From assembly GCF_014643635.1 (NCBI RefSeq), contig NZ_BMJV01000004.1, positions 248,001 through 312,000 of the forward strand: DNA of 64,000 bases. The letters are read 5' to 3'. Below are positions 16,697 to 25,945 of this stretch, piece by piece. Below the pieces are notes generated by a model. It did no database searches. It was not told where the DNA came from and saw nothing but the letters and a program-made list of their open reading frames with translations. Within the stretch, counting starts at the first letter, position 1; every line of letters begins with the position of its first letter. The DNA comes from Salipiger pallidus (lineage in GTDB: Bacteria; Pseudomonadota; Alphaproteobacteria; Rhodobacterales; Rhodobacteraceae). The translations under genes were made by a program, and so were the position numbers.

Positions 16697-16720
16697 GCGT
16701 ATTTGTAAAGAGAAGATGGG
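16697..16720 (+). repeat. Dispersed GTATTT element, copy 3
   Basis: Reads GCGTATTTGTAAAGAGAAGA then TGGG, preceded by the self-complementary GGCGGCCCGCC (16680-16690). Same layout (GC hairpin, then T-rich core) as the copies near 5276 and 5795. Here it is inside an operon spacer and inverted relative to the genes. Confidence 0.55.
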
Positions 16721-16735
16721 TCGGGCGCGCTGGCC

Positions 16736-17290
16736 TCAGGCCGTCTTCCACTTGATGGAGCAGCCCATGGAGGGGATCTGTTCTTTTGGGCCATGCCCGG
16801 TTTGTGCAACCTGCTTCATCGCCTCGAAGAGGTCGCGGGGCAGGTCCGGGTCCCCGGCTTCGCGGCGCGAGGCATCGAGACGGCCGCGGTATTGCAGGCC
16901 GCCGTCCTTGTCGAAGCCGAAGAAGTCCGGAGTGCAGGCGGCATCATAGGCGCGGGCCACGCCCTGGCTTTCGTCGTGCAGGTAGGGGAAGGGGAAGTCG
17001 TACGTCTCCGCCATCTCCTGCATCTTGTCGAAGCCGTCCTGTGGGTAGGCTTCGGCATCGTTGGAGCAGATCGCCGCCACGCCGATGCCGAGCGCCTGCA
17101 GCTCGCGCGCGTCGCGGATGATCCGGTCGATCACCGCGAGCACGTAGGGGCAGTGGTTGCAGATGAACATCACCAGGGTGCCGTTCGGCCCCTTGATGTC
17201 ATCGAACCGGTAGCGGCGGCCATCGGTGGCGGGCAGGTGGAAGCCCGGGGCCTGCCAGCCGAAGTTGCATACGGGGGGAATGGCGGCCAT
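16736..17290 (-). CDS. Thioredoxin-family protein with CNHC active site
   Basis: A 184-residue redoxin of the AhpC-TSA/thioredoxin-like fold. The redox pair is CNHCPYV (Cys44, Cys47). The core pattern GTLVMFICNHCPYV, followed by GIGVAAICSND and a TPDFFGFDKDG segment, is typical of a bacterial thioredoxin-family subgroup often annotated as redoxin or peroxiredoxin-like. Biochemical role unproven; a thiol peroxidase or disulfide reductase are options. No signal peptide, so cytosolic. The ATG is 3 nt from the rpe stop, so the two are co-transcribed. Confidence 0.82.
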   Translation of the reverse strand: MAAIPPVCNFGWQAPGFHLPATDGRRYRFDDIKGPNGTLVMFICNHCPYVLAVIDRIIRDARELQALGIGVAAICSNDAEAYPQDGFDKMQEMAETYDFPFPYLHDESQGVARAYDAACTPDFFGFDKDGGLQYRGRLDASRREAGDPDLPRDLFEAMKQVAQTGHGPKEQIPSMGCSIKWKTA

Positions 17291-17293
17291 GGC

Positions 17294-17995
17294 TCAGGCC
17301 GCCTTTGCCCGGGCGCCCTCGGCCGCCTCGCGGATGGCGCGCATGTTGGCACCGTAGACGTCGGGATTGTCCACCGAGCCGCCCTTGAAGACCGCCGAGC
17401 CCGCGACCAGCACGTCTGCGCCGGCCTCGACCACGAGGGGGGCGGTTTCGGGAGTGATGCCGCCGTCGATCTGGATGTGGATCTCGCGGTCGCCGATCAT
17501 CTGGCGGATCTTGCGGGTTTTATCCACGCAGGAGTGGATGAACTTCTGCCCGCCGAAGCCGGGGTTCACGGTCATCACGAGCACCATATCGCACAGGTCG
17601 AGCACACTTTCGACGGCCTCTGCCGGGGTGCCGGGGTTCAGCACCACCCCAGCCTTCACGCCCTGGGCCTTGATGGCCTGCAGGGTGCGGTGGATGTGGG
17701 GGCCGGCTTCGACATGGGCAGTGATCATGTCCGCGCCCGCCTCGGCGTAGGCCTCGATATACTGGTCCACCGGCGAGATCATCAGGTGCACGTCCATGAA
17801 GGTTTTCACATGCGAACGGAAGGCCTTCACCGCAGGCGCGCCGAAGGTGAGGTTGGGCACGAAATGGCCGTCCATCACGTCCACGTGGACCCAGTCGGCG
17901 CCCTGCGCCTCGATGGCCCGGATCTCGGCTCCGAAGTTGGCGAAATCAGCCGAAAGGATCGACGGGGCGATCTTGATCGAGCGGTCGAAAGTCAT
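17294..17995 (-). CDS. rpe: Ribulose-phosphate 3-epimerase
   Basis: A 233-residue TIM-barrel enzyme that interconverts ribulose 5-phosphate and xylulose 5-phosphate in the pentose phosphate pathway. The signatures are [14 protein letters not shown], the metal/acid strand [27 protein letters not shown] and the phosphate-binding DGGITPET. Length is normal. First gene of the rpe-thioredoxin-gph run. In many proteobacteria rpe and gph are neighbours; here a redoxin gene is inserted between them. Context gives no sign of a Calvin-cycle operon. Confidence 0.96.
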   Translation of the reverse strand: MTFDRSIKIAPSILSADFANFGAEIRAIEAQGADWVHVDVMDGHFVPNLTFGAPAVKAFRSHVKTFMDVHLMISPVDQYIEAYAEAGADMITAHVEAGPHIHRTLQAIKAQGVKAGVVLNPGTPAEAVESVLDLCDMVLVMTVNPGFGGQKFIHSCVDKTRKIRQMIGDREIHIQIDGGITPETAPLVVEAGADVLVAGSAVFKGGSVDNPDVYGANMRAIREAAEGARAKAA

Positions 17996-18336
17996 GCGCT
18001 GGCCTCCTTAAGTCGCGCGGCCCGCGTCCGGCCTTGTGGCGCGGATGCGGCTGGGGCGGGGTCCGCCACCATTGGTGTCCTTGGCGCGAAGGCATGGATC
18101 GTGGCGCATGCCTTCGGGAACAGTCTTCTTGTCTACCGCGGTTCAGCCCGTGGGCTGCGACGCGGATGGCAGGCCTGCGCGGGATATGGCAGGGCGCGCC
18201 TTGCTTGCGGTATACCCGGTCATCGCACGCTTGCCACCCTCGTCAAAGGGGAAATCACCAGTCGCACCCGGCGCTGCACCGCGGTGGGGCCGTCACGGGG
18301 GACGCATTGGATCTGAGCGGCGAAGCGCCCGGGAGT
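17996..18336. other. Intergenic stretch upstream of rpe
   Basis: 341 bp between the rpe start and the stop of the next minus-strand gene. It presumably holds the rpe promoter and the upstream gene's terminator, but I see no strong match for either. No supported gene. Confidence 0.5.
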
Positions 18337-19260
18337 TCAGCGCTCCTGTCGGTATACGCGCTGCATGATGAGGGGCGTGAGGTACATCGGCACCTGGTAG
18401 CAGCCGATGAACAGCAGCAGGGTGTCCATCACCTGCGGTGGCAGCGCCACGAGGAACAGCGCAATGTTGCGGTTGCCAGCGCTGATCGCAAGGGCGGGCA
18501 GAGTGGCGGGGGCGACCTTTCCGCGTCCGAGCCAGGCCAGCGTCAGTTGCGGCCCGAGGTTTGCCGCCAGTGCCAGCGCCATCCACCCGGCCAGTTCCAC
18601 CGGGCGGTGGATCAGGGCGGGGCCCACTTCGGACATCAGCCCCAGCACCATCACGGTCATGGTGATCGCCGACAGACCGTCAATCCGGGTGCGCCCTTTA
18701 TCCGTCAGCTCGCGCAGGGGCCACGTGCGCAGCGCAAAGGCCAGCCCTGCCGCCAGCCCGATCGTGGCCAACAGCTTGAGCACGGAGGCGGTCACCGCCT
18801 CGGCGCTGCCAAGCACCGGGAGGCCCCAGAACACCGGCACAACGGTCAGCGGCAGCACCGCCGTTCCGAAGATCAGCAGCCGCAGCGACGGCGCGGGATC
18901 TCCACCCACCATCAACGTCAGGTTGGGGCTTCCGGCGATGGGCGAGGCCGACCAGCCCAGCACCAGCGCAAGCGCCGCCGGGTGGGTTTCGACCCCCGCC
19001 AGCGCAAACAGCGCCAGCATGGTGAGGGGCATCGCCACCTGAAAACACAGCGCGAGAAGCGCGGTGCCGCGCAATTCGTGCAGCGCGCCGACCGCGCGCC
19101 TCGGGCCGATCCTAAGGGCGGCGAGGAACAGCATAAGTGCGACAAGCTCGGGCAGGAGGGGTCGTATGGCGATGGCCAGGGGCGGGATGGCAATGGCCAC
19201 GGGAAGGCCTGCGACCAGAAGCCAGCGCCCGTTGCGGGCGCAGAAGGCAAGCGGAGACAC
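18337..19260 (-). CDS. Polytopic membrane carrier, bile acid:sodium symporter (BASS)-like
   Basis: About 306 residues with roughly ten hydrophobic segments and two related halves. The break regions SASPIAGSPNLTLMVGGD and ALAISAGNRNIALFLVALP resemble the crossed-helix motifs of BASS/ACR3-type secondary carriers. It probably moves an organic anion with sodium or protons; substrate unknown. The start is GTG at 19260 (VSPLAFCARNGRW), preceded by AGAGGA; a longer ATG frame to 19347 would add a Cys/Pro-rich stretch with no ribosome site. Stands alone. Confidence 0.6.
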   Translation of the reverse strand: MSPLAFCARNGRWLLVAGLPVAIAIPPLAIAIRPLLPELVALMLFLAALRIGPRRAVGALHELRGTALLALCFQVAMPLTMLALFALAGVETHPAALALVLGWSASPIAGSPNLTLMVGGDPAPSLRLLIFGTAVLPLTVVPVFWGLPVLGSAEAVTASVLKLLATIGLAAGLAFALRTWPLRELTDKGRTRIDGLSAITMTVMVLGLMSEVGPALIHRPVELAGWMALALAANLGPQLTLAWLGRGKVAPATLPALAISAGNRNIALFLVALPPQVMDTLLLFIGCYQVPMYLTPLIMQRVYRQER

Positions 19261-19516
19261 GAAACGGTCCTCTTTGAATGGTGTCCGGGCGGGGGCATGG
19301 CTCGGTCCGGGCTGGCAACGGGAGCACGCCCAACGGCCATGTAGCATGTCGCGTCGGGCGGCAGCCGGGGAAGACCGGGGCGTTTGCGTGACCTCATAGA
19401 CCGAAAGCCGGGGGAGGGTGAAGCCACTCCGGGCGCAGCCAAGAGCCTTTCAGGGGCCTTTTCTGCGGAACGCGAGGGGGCGCCCGCGACAGGCTCAACC
19501 AAGCCTCGTCATGGGC

Positions 19517-20785
19517 CTATCGGCGGAACCGGTCCGGGGCATAGGCCGCGACATCGGTGTTGGTGGCGGTGCCGGACACCATCCGGGCTAACAGCTGGCC
19601 GCTACGCGGACCGCCCGTCAGGCCTACATGGTCATGGCCGAACCCCACAAAGGCGCCCTCCACGGCTGGGGCCGGGCCGATCACCGGCAGGGAATCGGCC
19701 ACCGAGGGGCGGAAGCCCATCCATTCGCGGGTGTCTTTCCACGTCAGCCCCGGGATGGCCGCGCGGATCTGCCGTTCCAGCAGGGCAAAGGCCGCGCGCG
19801 AGGGCGGCGCTTTCAGCCCGCCGAACTCCACGATCCCTGCAAGGCGGATGCGTCCTTCCATCGGGGTCGCCACGAACTTGCCCGCGGCGATCATCATCGG
19901 TGCGCGGGGCATTACCGACGGCTCGAGCAGTTCAAGATGATAGCCCCGTTCCGCCTCCATCGGCACGTCCAGCCCCAGCTTGCGGGCAAGAGGCCCGGAC
20001 CAGATCCCCGTGGTCAGCACGGCGGCGTCGCAGGCAATGGTCTCTCCCCCGGCGCGCAGCCCGGTGAGGCGCCCGGCCGCCTGCGCCACGTCCGTCACCT
20101 CGGCCCGGATCAGCCTGCCGCCTTGCGCCACCACGTGATCGGCCAGCGCCCTGACGTAGGCACCGGGGTCCGACACCCGGCCATGATCGCCGAAGCGCGC
20201 CGCGAAGCCGAGGGTGGGGGACCAGATGGGATCGTAATCGCGGAAGGCCTGCCCTTCGAGAATGTCCCAGTTGAACCCGTTCTCGCACCGCACCTCGAAG
20301 CCGAAGGCGTCGCCCTCGTAATGGGCGCGATCGTTGTAGACGAAGAGGTAATCGTCCGGGTGCAGCCAGCGTTCGGCCCCGGTTCCCGTCGCAAGAGCAA
20401 GGTGGTCGTCGAGGCTGCTGCCGATCAGCGCAGTCATGGCGCGGGCGCGGTGGCGCACCGCCTCGGGCGTGGCGTGGGACATGTATTTCATGAGCCACGG
20501 TGCCAGTTTCGGCAGGTAGGGCCACTTGAGGAACAGCGGCTGGTTCGGATCCAGCAGCATTCCCGGGGCCTTGCGCCAAAGCCCGGGGGTCGTCACCGGC
20601 ACCACCGAACAGGCGGCGAGCACGCCGCCATTGCCGTGGCTGGTGCCCGCGGCAGGGCCGTCGCGGTCAATGAGGATCACGTCATGCCCGGCACGCTGCA
20701 GCCATATTGCCGTAGACACCCCGACGATGCCCGCCCCGATCACCGCGACGGTCTTGCGTGTACCCTGCTGCCCTGCGCCGGTCAT
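19517..20785 (-). CDS. FAD-dependent amino-acid dehydrogenase/oxidase, DadA-like
   Basis: A 422-residue DAO-superfamily flavoprotein. The N-terminal dinucleotide fold is VAVIGAGIVGVSTAIWLQRAGH, followed by DRDGPAAGTSHGNGGVL and the C-terminal FGHDHVGLTGGPRSGQLLA, as in D-amino-acid dehydrogenases. It oxidises an amine or amino acid to the imino acid, passing electrons to the quinone pool or oxygen. The ATG at 20785 has AGAGGG upstream; an open frame to 21109 is not conserved. It is divergent from the FAH-family gene. The PuuA-like gene beyond that makes an amine or unusual amino acid a reasonable substrate guess. Confidence 0.82.
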   Translation of the reverse strand: MTGAGQQGTRKTVAVIGAGIVGVSTAIWLQRAGHDVILIDRDGPAAGTSHGNGGVLAACSVVPVTTPGLWRKAPGMLLDPNQPLFLKWPYLPKLAPWLMKYMSHATPEAVRHRARAMTALIGSSLDDHLALATGTGAERWLHPDDYLFVYNDRAHYEGDAFGFEVRCENGFNWDILEGQAFRDYDPIWSPTLGFAARFGDHGRVSDPGAYVRALADHVVAQGGRLIRAEVTDVAQAAGRLTGLRAGGETIACDAAVLTTGIWSGPLARKLGLDVPMEAERGYHLELLEPSVMPRAPMMIAAGKFVATPMEGRIRLAGIVEFGGLKAPPSRAAFALLERQIRAAIPGLTWKDTREWMGFRPSVADSLPVIGPAPAVEGAFVGFGHDHVGLTGGPRSGQLLARMVSGTATNTDVAAYAPDRFRR

Positions 20786-21029
20786 CGTCCCTCTTCCCTT
20801 CTGCGAGTCGTCGCCCCGCATTCGTGCCGGGCCTTTCGGGCGCCGATTGAGCGTGCAGGGCGGGGGAGTGTCAATCGTTGGTGTGGCAACAGTGGGTGGA
20901 GACAGGCAACTTCCTCGGGCGCGCGCGCCGCTCAGGCAGGCAAGGCTGGATTCCGGGGGGCACACGAGGCTATGGCTTGGCCCGGACCCGTGCCGCCGCT
21001 CGGCGCGCCAGACCCGCAAAGGAGCCCCC

Positions 21030-21716
21030 ATGGCCCAAGACATACCCAAGGTCGAGCAACCCTCGGTTGCCATTGTCGGCAGCGACGAGCGTTTCCCCGT
21101 CCGCCGCATCTACTGCGTGGGACGCAACTACGCCGCCCACGCCCGCGAGATGGGCAAGGACCCGGACCGTGAGCCGCCGTTCTTCTTCTCGAAGCCGGGG
21201 GACACGGTGGTGCCGGACGGCGCTACCATTCCCTATCCGCCGCAGACCGAGAACCTGCATTTCGAGGCGGAACTGGTGGTGGCGATCGGCACCGGCGGCC
21301 GTGACATCGCCGAAAGCGACGCGCTCGGCCATGTCTGGGGCTACGCGGTGGGCAACGACCTGACGCGCCGCGACATGCAGGCGGTGGCCAAGGACATGGG
21401 CCGGCCTTGGGATCTTGCCAAGGGCTTCGACCGCTCGGCGCCCATCGCGGCGATGCACCCGGTGTCCGGGGTCGGGCACCCTGACAAGGGGGCCATCAAG
21501 CTCTGGGTCAACGATGACCTGAAGCAGGACGGTGATCTGTCCGAGATGATCTGGCCCGTGCCCGCCATCATCGCTTTCCTGTCGCAAAGCGTGGAACTGG
21601 CTCCGGGCGATCTCATCATGACGGGCACGCCTGCTGGTGTGGGCAAGCTGGCGTCGGGCGATGTCTGCCGGGTCGAGATCGAGGGGCTGGGCAGCCTCAC
21701 GACCACCATCGCCTGA
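21030..21716 (+). CDS. Fumarylacetoacetate hydrolase-family protein
   Basis: A 228-residue FAH-fold enzyme. It has RRIYCVGRNYAAHAREMG near the N-terminus, the metal-binding acidic pair in ENLHFEAELVVAIG, GYAVGNDLTRRD and PGDLIMTGTPAGVG. Family members cleave or decarboxylate C-C bonds in beta-keto/2-oxo acids (fumarylpyruvate hydrolase, oxaloacetate decarboxylase-like). The ATG at 21030 follows AAAGGAG. Monocistronic, with a GC hairpin just after the stop. The exact substrate cannot be set from sequence. Confidence 0.86.
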   Translation: MAQDIPKVEQPSVAIVGSDERFPVRRIYCVGRNYAAHAREMGKDPDREPPFFFSKPGDTVVPDGATIPYPPQTENLHFEAELVVAIGTGGRDIAESDALGHVWGYAVGNDLTRRDMQAVAKDMGRPWDLAKGFDRSAPIAAMHPVSGVGHPDKGAIKLWVNDDLKQDGDLSEMIWPVPAIIAFLSQSVELAPGDLIMTGTPAGVGKLASGDVCRVEIEGLGSLTTTIA

Positions 21717-21722
21717 TGCGCG

Positions 21723-21749
21723 GCGGCGCGCCGTCGCGGGGCGCGCCGC
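21723..21749 (+). terminator. GC hairpin after the FAH-family gene
   Basis: Arms GCGGCGCGCC and GGCGCGCCGC (10 bp) start 7 nt after the stop. No T tract follows, so it may be a 3'-end stabiliser as much as an intrinsic terminator. The rest of the gap to 21990 holds a weak GTATTC-type repeat near 21796 and an 8-bp inverted repeat (ACGTCGTC at 21890, GACGACGT at 21923). Confidence 0.55.
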
Positions 21750-21990
21750 ATGATTGGCAGGCTGCAGAGCCAACACCCTGACGCCGTGTTTCGCCGGAAT
21801 ATTCTTGGCTCCCAACGCGATCTGAGGCCTTCGGCGCAACGAGAACGGCCGGAAACGCGGTGTTCAGTTGCCGGGCTTCTCGGACGGCGACGTCGTCAGC
21901 AGCCTGTCAGGATATTCCGGCAGACGACGTTTGCCCGTCGTCCCTGGATGGTGGCAGGACTACCGGTCGGTCGCACGCACTGGCATGGGC

Positions 21991-23352
21991 TCAGGCCTTC
22001 TCGAAGCCTCGGCGCAGCTCGTAATCGGTGACCGCGCGGGCGTAATCCTCGATCTCGACCTCGGCGGCGCGGGAATAATGCGCGATGACCTCCGGTCCCA
22101 GCGCGGTCCGCAGCATCTCCGAGCCTTGGAACGCTGCCAGCGCCGCCTCGATCGTCGAGGGCACGTCCGGCGCGCGGTCGTCGCCGTATATGTCTCCCGT
22201 GGAGGGCGGCGCTAGGTCCAGCCCTTCCTCGATCCCCGCGAGACCGGCGGCCAGCTGGCTGGCGGCGGTGAGGTAGGGGTTCATGTCGGAGCCCGGGATG
22301 CGGGTTTCGACCCGCACCGCCCTGGTGTTCTCGCCAACGAGGCGGAAGCCCGCGGTGCGGTTGTCCACCGACCACGCGATGCGGGTGGGGGCGAATGTAC
22401 CGGGCACGAAACGCTTGTAGCTGTTGATGTAGGGCGCCATCAGCAGCAGGCAGTCGGGCGCATATTTCAACAGCCCGGCCACGTAGCTGCGCATCAGCCC
22501 CGACATGCCGTGGTCGCCCTTCGGGTCGTGGAAGACATTGCGGCCGCCCTCGAACAGCGACTGGTGCAGGTGCGCGGCGCTGCCCACCTTGTCCGCCTGC
22601 CACTTGGCCATGAAGGTTGCACCATGGCCCTTCTGGAAGGCGATTTCCTTCACCGCCTGCTTGGAGATCACGTGCTGGTCGCAGGCCAGCATCCCGTCCG
22701 CGTAACGGATGTTGAGCTCGTGCTGGCCTGCCTCGGCCTCGCCCTTGGTGTTCTCAACCGGCACACCCATGGCATAGAGCGCATTGCGCACCGGCTGCAT
22801 GATGTGTTCCTCGCGGGCGCCGAACTGGATCGAGTAATCCTGATTGTAGCGCACCAGCGTCTCAAGATCGCGCCAGCCGCTGGCGCGGATCTCGTCATAG
22901 CTGCGTGCAAAGAGGAAGAATTCGAGCTCGGTCGCCATCATCGGCTCGAATCCCATGGCGCGGGCGCGCTCGATCTGGGTCCGCAGAATCTGACGTGGGG
23001 ACAGCGCGATGGGTGCGTCCGTGGCGGGATCGAAGAGATCGCAGATCACCAGCGCGGTGGCATTGAGCCACGGCACCGGGCGCAGCGTGGCAAGGTCGGG
23101 CTTCAGGGCGTAGTCGCCAAAGCCCTTCTGCCAGTTCACAGCGTCATACCCTTCGGGGGTCGCCATATCGAGATCGGTGGCGATGAGGTAGTTGCAGCAA
23201 TGTGTCCCGCTGCCTGCACTGTCGAGGAAATGCGCCGCGTGGAAGCGTTTGCCCATGAGCCGCCCCTGCATGTCGACAAACGCCACGAGGACGGTGTCGA
23301 TCTGTCCGCTCGCCACCTGCTGGGCGAGGCTTTCGAGGGTCATGATTGTCAT
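21991..23352 (-). CDS. Glutamine synthetase family protein (gamma-glutamylamide/PuuA-like)
   Basis: A 453-residue GS-fold ligase. The N-terminal beta-grasp covers about residues 1-100. The catalytic domain has MATELEFFLFA, GEAEAGQHELN, HGATFMAKW, GSAAHLHQSLF and NRTAGFRLVGENTRAVRVETR. Sequence pattern and length fit GlnA-like/PuuA proteins that ligate glutamate to amines rather than housekeeping GlnA. The start at 23352 follows AAAGGA; 25 upstream codons are rejected. The FAD oxidoreductase and FAH enzyme nearby could form a loose amine catabolism group, but the genes are not in one operon. Convergent with the FAH-family gene. Confidence 0.82.
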   Translation of the reverse strand: MTIMTLESLAQQVASGQIDTVLVAFVDMQGRLMGKRFHAAHFLDSAGSGTHCCNYLIATDLDMATPEGYDAVNWQKGFGDYALKPDLATLRPVPWLNATALVICDLFDPATDAPIALSPRQILRTQIERARAMGFEPMMATELEFFLFARSYDEIRASGWRDLETLVRYNQDYSIQFGAREEHIMQPVRNALYAMGVPVENTKGEAEAGQHELNIRYADGMLACDQHVISKQAVKEIAFQKGHGATFMAKWQADKVGSAAHLHQSLFEGGRNVFHDPKGDHGMSGLMRSYVAGLLKYAPDCLLLMAPYINSYKRFVPGTFAPTRIAWSVDNRTAGFRLVGENTRAVRVETRIPGSDMNPYLTAASQLAAGLAGIEEGLDLAPPSTGDIYGDDRAPDVPSTIEAALAAFQGSEMLRTALGPEVIAHYSRAAEVEIEDYARAVTDYELRRGFEKA

Positions 23353-23890
23353 GGAGGGTCCTTTCAGGGGCAGTGCATGCCGGGAAGGCGGCGCGGCGAC
23401 AGTTCCGCCCTCGCGGCGAAGTGTCAAGCGGGGGCAGCCGTGTGTGGGCGACAGGCCCGCGCAGGACCCACCGGTGCCGTTCGTGATGTCCCTCGAGCTC
23501 GTCTCATGCGCCTTGACCCGTGCAACGGGATCGCAAGTGTCTGGAGGCGCTTCTCGGTAGGGGCGGGGATGTGGGGGAAGAGCACGGGCATGCGCCGCTG
23601 GCCGCTGCGCGGCTTCGCGTCTGCGGACCGGGGTAGCTGACGATGGGTGGCTGGCCCAGCTCTATCTGCACGACAGCGCGGTGGCCGGATCGCCATGTCT
23701 CCATGGCCGGAGGAATGGCGCATGCAGGATCAGATGGGGGCGCGTGGTGGGACAGTGCCGTGCTGCCGGGTCAGCCGATAGGCCGGGGGCTTCGTCCCCG
23801 TCTCCTGCGGCGACGCCCCCGGAGTATTCTTGGCAATGGCGGCGTCGGGGAAGGGGTGGCCGGGGCAGGTGGGCTGCCCCGGCGCGAGGC
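23353..23890. other. Long gap between dctM and the glutamine synthetase gene with GC hairpins
   Basis: 538 bp with no supported gene. Near the dctM end there is a hairpin with arms CCGGGGCAG / CTGCCCCGG (23860-23882), probably the dctM transcript end. GGGGGC...GCCCCC arms lead into GGAGTATTCTTGGCAA (23821-23836), a relative of the GTATTT elements. The part next to the glutamine synthetase start should hold its promoter; no clear -35/-10 pair is visible. Confidence 0.6.
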
Positions 23891-25216
23891 TTACTGCATC
23901 CAGGTGAGCAGGTAGCCGGTCAGTTCGGGCCATGCGCCCACCACCGCGATGCCGATAAGGCTCGTGATGAGGAAGGGCAGGGCCGAGCCGGCGATACGCT
24001 CGAGCGTGAGGCCGGTGATGTTGGCCGCCACGAAGAGGTTGATGCCCACCGGCGGGGTGAAGAGGCCGATGGCAAGGGTGATCGACAGGAAGATGCCGAA
24101 CCACACCGGGTCCCAGCCCATTTCATGCACCACCGGCAGGAACACCGGCAGGCAGATGAACATGATGGTGATGGCGTCCATGAACATACCGGCGATCAGC
24201 AGCACAAGCGCGATGACCATCAGCACGAGGAACGGCGCATGCGAGAACGATAGCAACGCCTCGGAGTACTTGCCGACCACGTCATCTACCGTGACCACCC
24301 AGCCGAAGAGGCTTGCGAAGGTCACCACCATGAGCACCACGGAACTTGCGCGGGCGCTTTCCTTGACCACCTCAACCAGCGAGGTCAGCGTCAGGGTGCG
24401 GTATACGAAGAACCCCAGAGCCATGGCGTAGACCGCCGCGATGATGGCGGCCTCGGTGGGGGTGAAGATGCCCACGTAGATGCCGCCCAGGATCACCACC
24501 GGGGTCAGCAGGCCCCAGAAGGCGTCCTTGAAGCTGAGCCAGACCTGTTTGGCCCAGGGCGCATCACCGTAGGAGACCTCGGCCCGGTGCTTTTCCGCAA
24601 GCGCATCCGGAGCGCCGCCGGCGTGGCGGCGGGCAAAGGGCAGGGTGGCCAGCATCATGACGCCCATGATGATGCCCGGCAGGATCGCCGCGATGAAGAG
24701 GCTGCCGATCGAGACTTCGGCGATCACACCGTAGACCACGAGGCCGATCGACGGTGGGATCACGATGGAAAGCGCCGCGCCGGTGCAGACCAGAGCCGCG
24801 GCATAGGCGCGCGAATAGCCGTCATCGACCATGCCGCGCATGATCATCGGGCCGATGGCCGCCACCGAGGCCGGGCCCGAGCCAGAGACCGCGCCCCAGA
24901 ACAGCGACACGACCACGCCCACGACCCCCATGCCGCCCGGGAGCGAGCCGATGAGGATGCGGAAGAAGCGCACCATGCGGTCCGCAAGGCCGGCGGTGCC
25001 CATGAGCATGCCCGCGAGAATGAAGAACGGGATCGCCAGAAGCGAGAACTTGGTGATGCCCGAAGAGATCAGGTCGCCCACGAGATCGAGCCCGAAGCCC
25101 ATCTGCCACATGGCGTACATGGCAGACACGCCGAGCGAGAACGCCACCGGCACCCGGATCAGCAGCAGGAAGGCGAAGAGGATGAGCATTTGCGTGCCCG
25201 CGGAAATATCAAGCAT
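23891..25216 (-). CDS. dctM: TRAP transporter large permease DctM
   Basis: A 441-residue membrane protein with about 12-13 hydrophobic segments, of the DctM ion-transporter family. Recognisable stretches are PFFILAGMLMGTAGLADR, WGAVSGSGPASVAAIGP and FTPPVGINLFVAANITG. It forms the translocation path of a tripartite, ion-driven importer. The ATG at 25216 overlaps the dctQ gene by 8 bp; an in-frame extension to 25324 is only antisense-like sequence. It is the last gene of dctPQM, divergent from the iclR operon. Confidence 0.95.
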   Translation of the reverse strand: MLDISAGTQMLILFAFLLLIRVPVAFSLGVSAMYAMWQMGFGLDLVGDLISSGITKFSLLAIPFFILAGMLMGTAGLADRMVRFFRILIGSLPGGMGVVGVVVSLFWGAVSGSGPASVAAIGPMIMRGMVDDGYSRAYAAALVCTGAALSIVIPPSIGLVVYGVIAEVSIGSLFIAAILPGIIMGVMMLATLPFARRHAGGAPDALAEKHRAEVSYGDAPWAKQVWLSFKDAFWGLLTPVVILGGIYVGIFTPTEAAIIAAVYAMALGFFVYRTLTLTSLVEVVKESARASSVVLMVVTFASLFGWVVTVDDVVGKYSEALLSFSHAPFLVLMVIALVLLIAGMFMDAITIMFICLPVFLPVVHEMGWDPVWFGIFLSITLAIGLFTPPVGINLFVAANITGLTLERIAGSALPFLITSLIGIAVVGAWPELTGYLLTWMQ

Positions 25217-25766
25217 CTGCGGCCTCCGTGCGGCGGGTGGTGTTTTTGCGCAGCGTATCCTCGGGCGGGGTGCCGGGAACGCGGGCGGCCTCGGCGATGA
25301 GATCGCGCGTCTCGCGGTGGTCACTGATGGTGAACTCGATTGTGCGGATGGCGATCAGCACGAAGGCGAAAGGCAGGGCGACCGAGTAGTACCAGGCCGG
25401 AACCCCGAGGCCCGGGGAGGTCACGCCTGACGCCAGCTGGTTCGCCACCAGCTCCCAGCAGTACCACGCGGCGAGCAGCAGCAGCACCACGCTGATGATG
25501 GCGGCGATGATCTTGACGATGCCTTCGACGCGGGCGCCGAAGAGCCCGGCGAAATAGGTCACCGCCAGGTGCTGGCCTTCACGGGCAGCCATGGAGGCAC
25601 CGAATACGGTCAGCAAAAGAAAGCCGGTCAGCAGCAACTCCTGCGTCGAGGCGAAGGAATAGCTGGTCAGGTAGCGTACGACCACGTTGGCAAACCCGAT
25701 GGCGGTCATGCCAAGGAAGATTGCCACCGAGATCCAGGCTTCGAAATTGTGCAGAAGTTTCTTCAT
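25209..25766 (-). CDS. dctQ: TRAP transporter small permease DctQ
   Basis: A 185-residue four-helix membrane protein. It starts MKKLLHNFEAWISVAIFLGM and has the DctQ hallmark NVVVRYLTSYSFASTQELL and AAREGQHLAVTYF. It is the small subunit that associates with DctM. A hydrophilic C-terminal tail of about 35 residues overlaps dctM in the DNA. It follows dctP after a 231-nt spacer that contains a strong hairpin, an arrangement that usually lets the binding protein be made in excess. Confidence 0.93.
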   Translation of the reverse strand: MKKLLHNFEAWISVAIFLGMTAIGFANVVVRYLTSYSFASTQELLLTGFLLLTVFGASMAAREGQHLAVTYFAGLFGARVEGIVKIIAAIISVVLLLLAAWYCWELVANQLASGVTSPGLGVPAWYYSVALPFAFVLIAIRTIEFTISDHRETRDLIAEAARVPGTPPEDTLRKNTTRRTEAADA

Positions 25767-25945
25767 GGTCTCCTCCCGAGACGGGCGTCGATTCGTATGA
25801 GCGCGCAGGAACTTTTGCCGGAACCGTTAGCGCAATCACAATCGGTTTCCCAGTGCGCTCCGGTCGGGTACGGGGCCCGCCATGCCTTGGGGCGGCGCTG
25901 TGGGGGATCGCCCGGCGCGGGCCTGCGCGCCGGGCCGATATGCAA

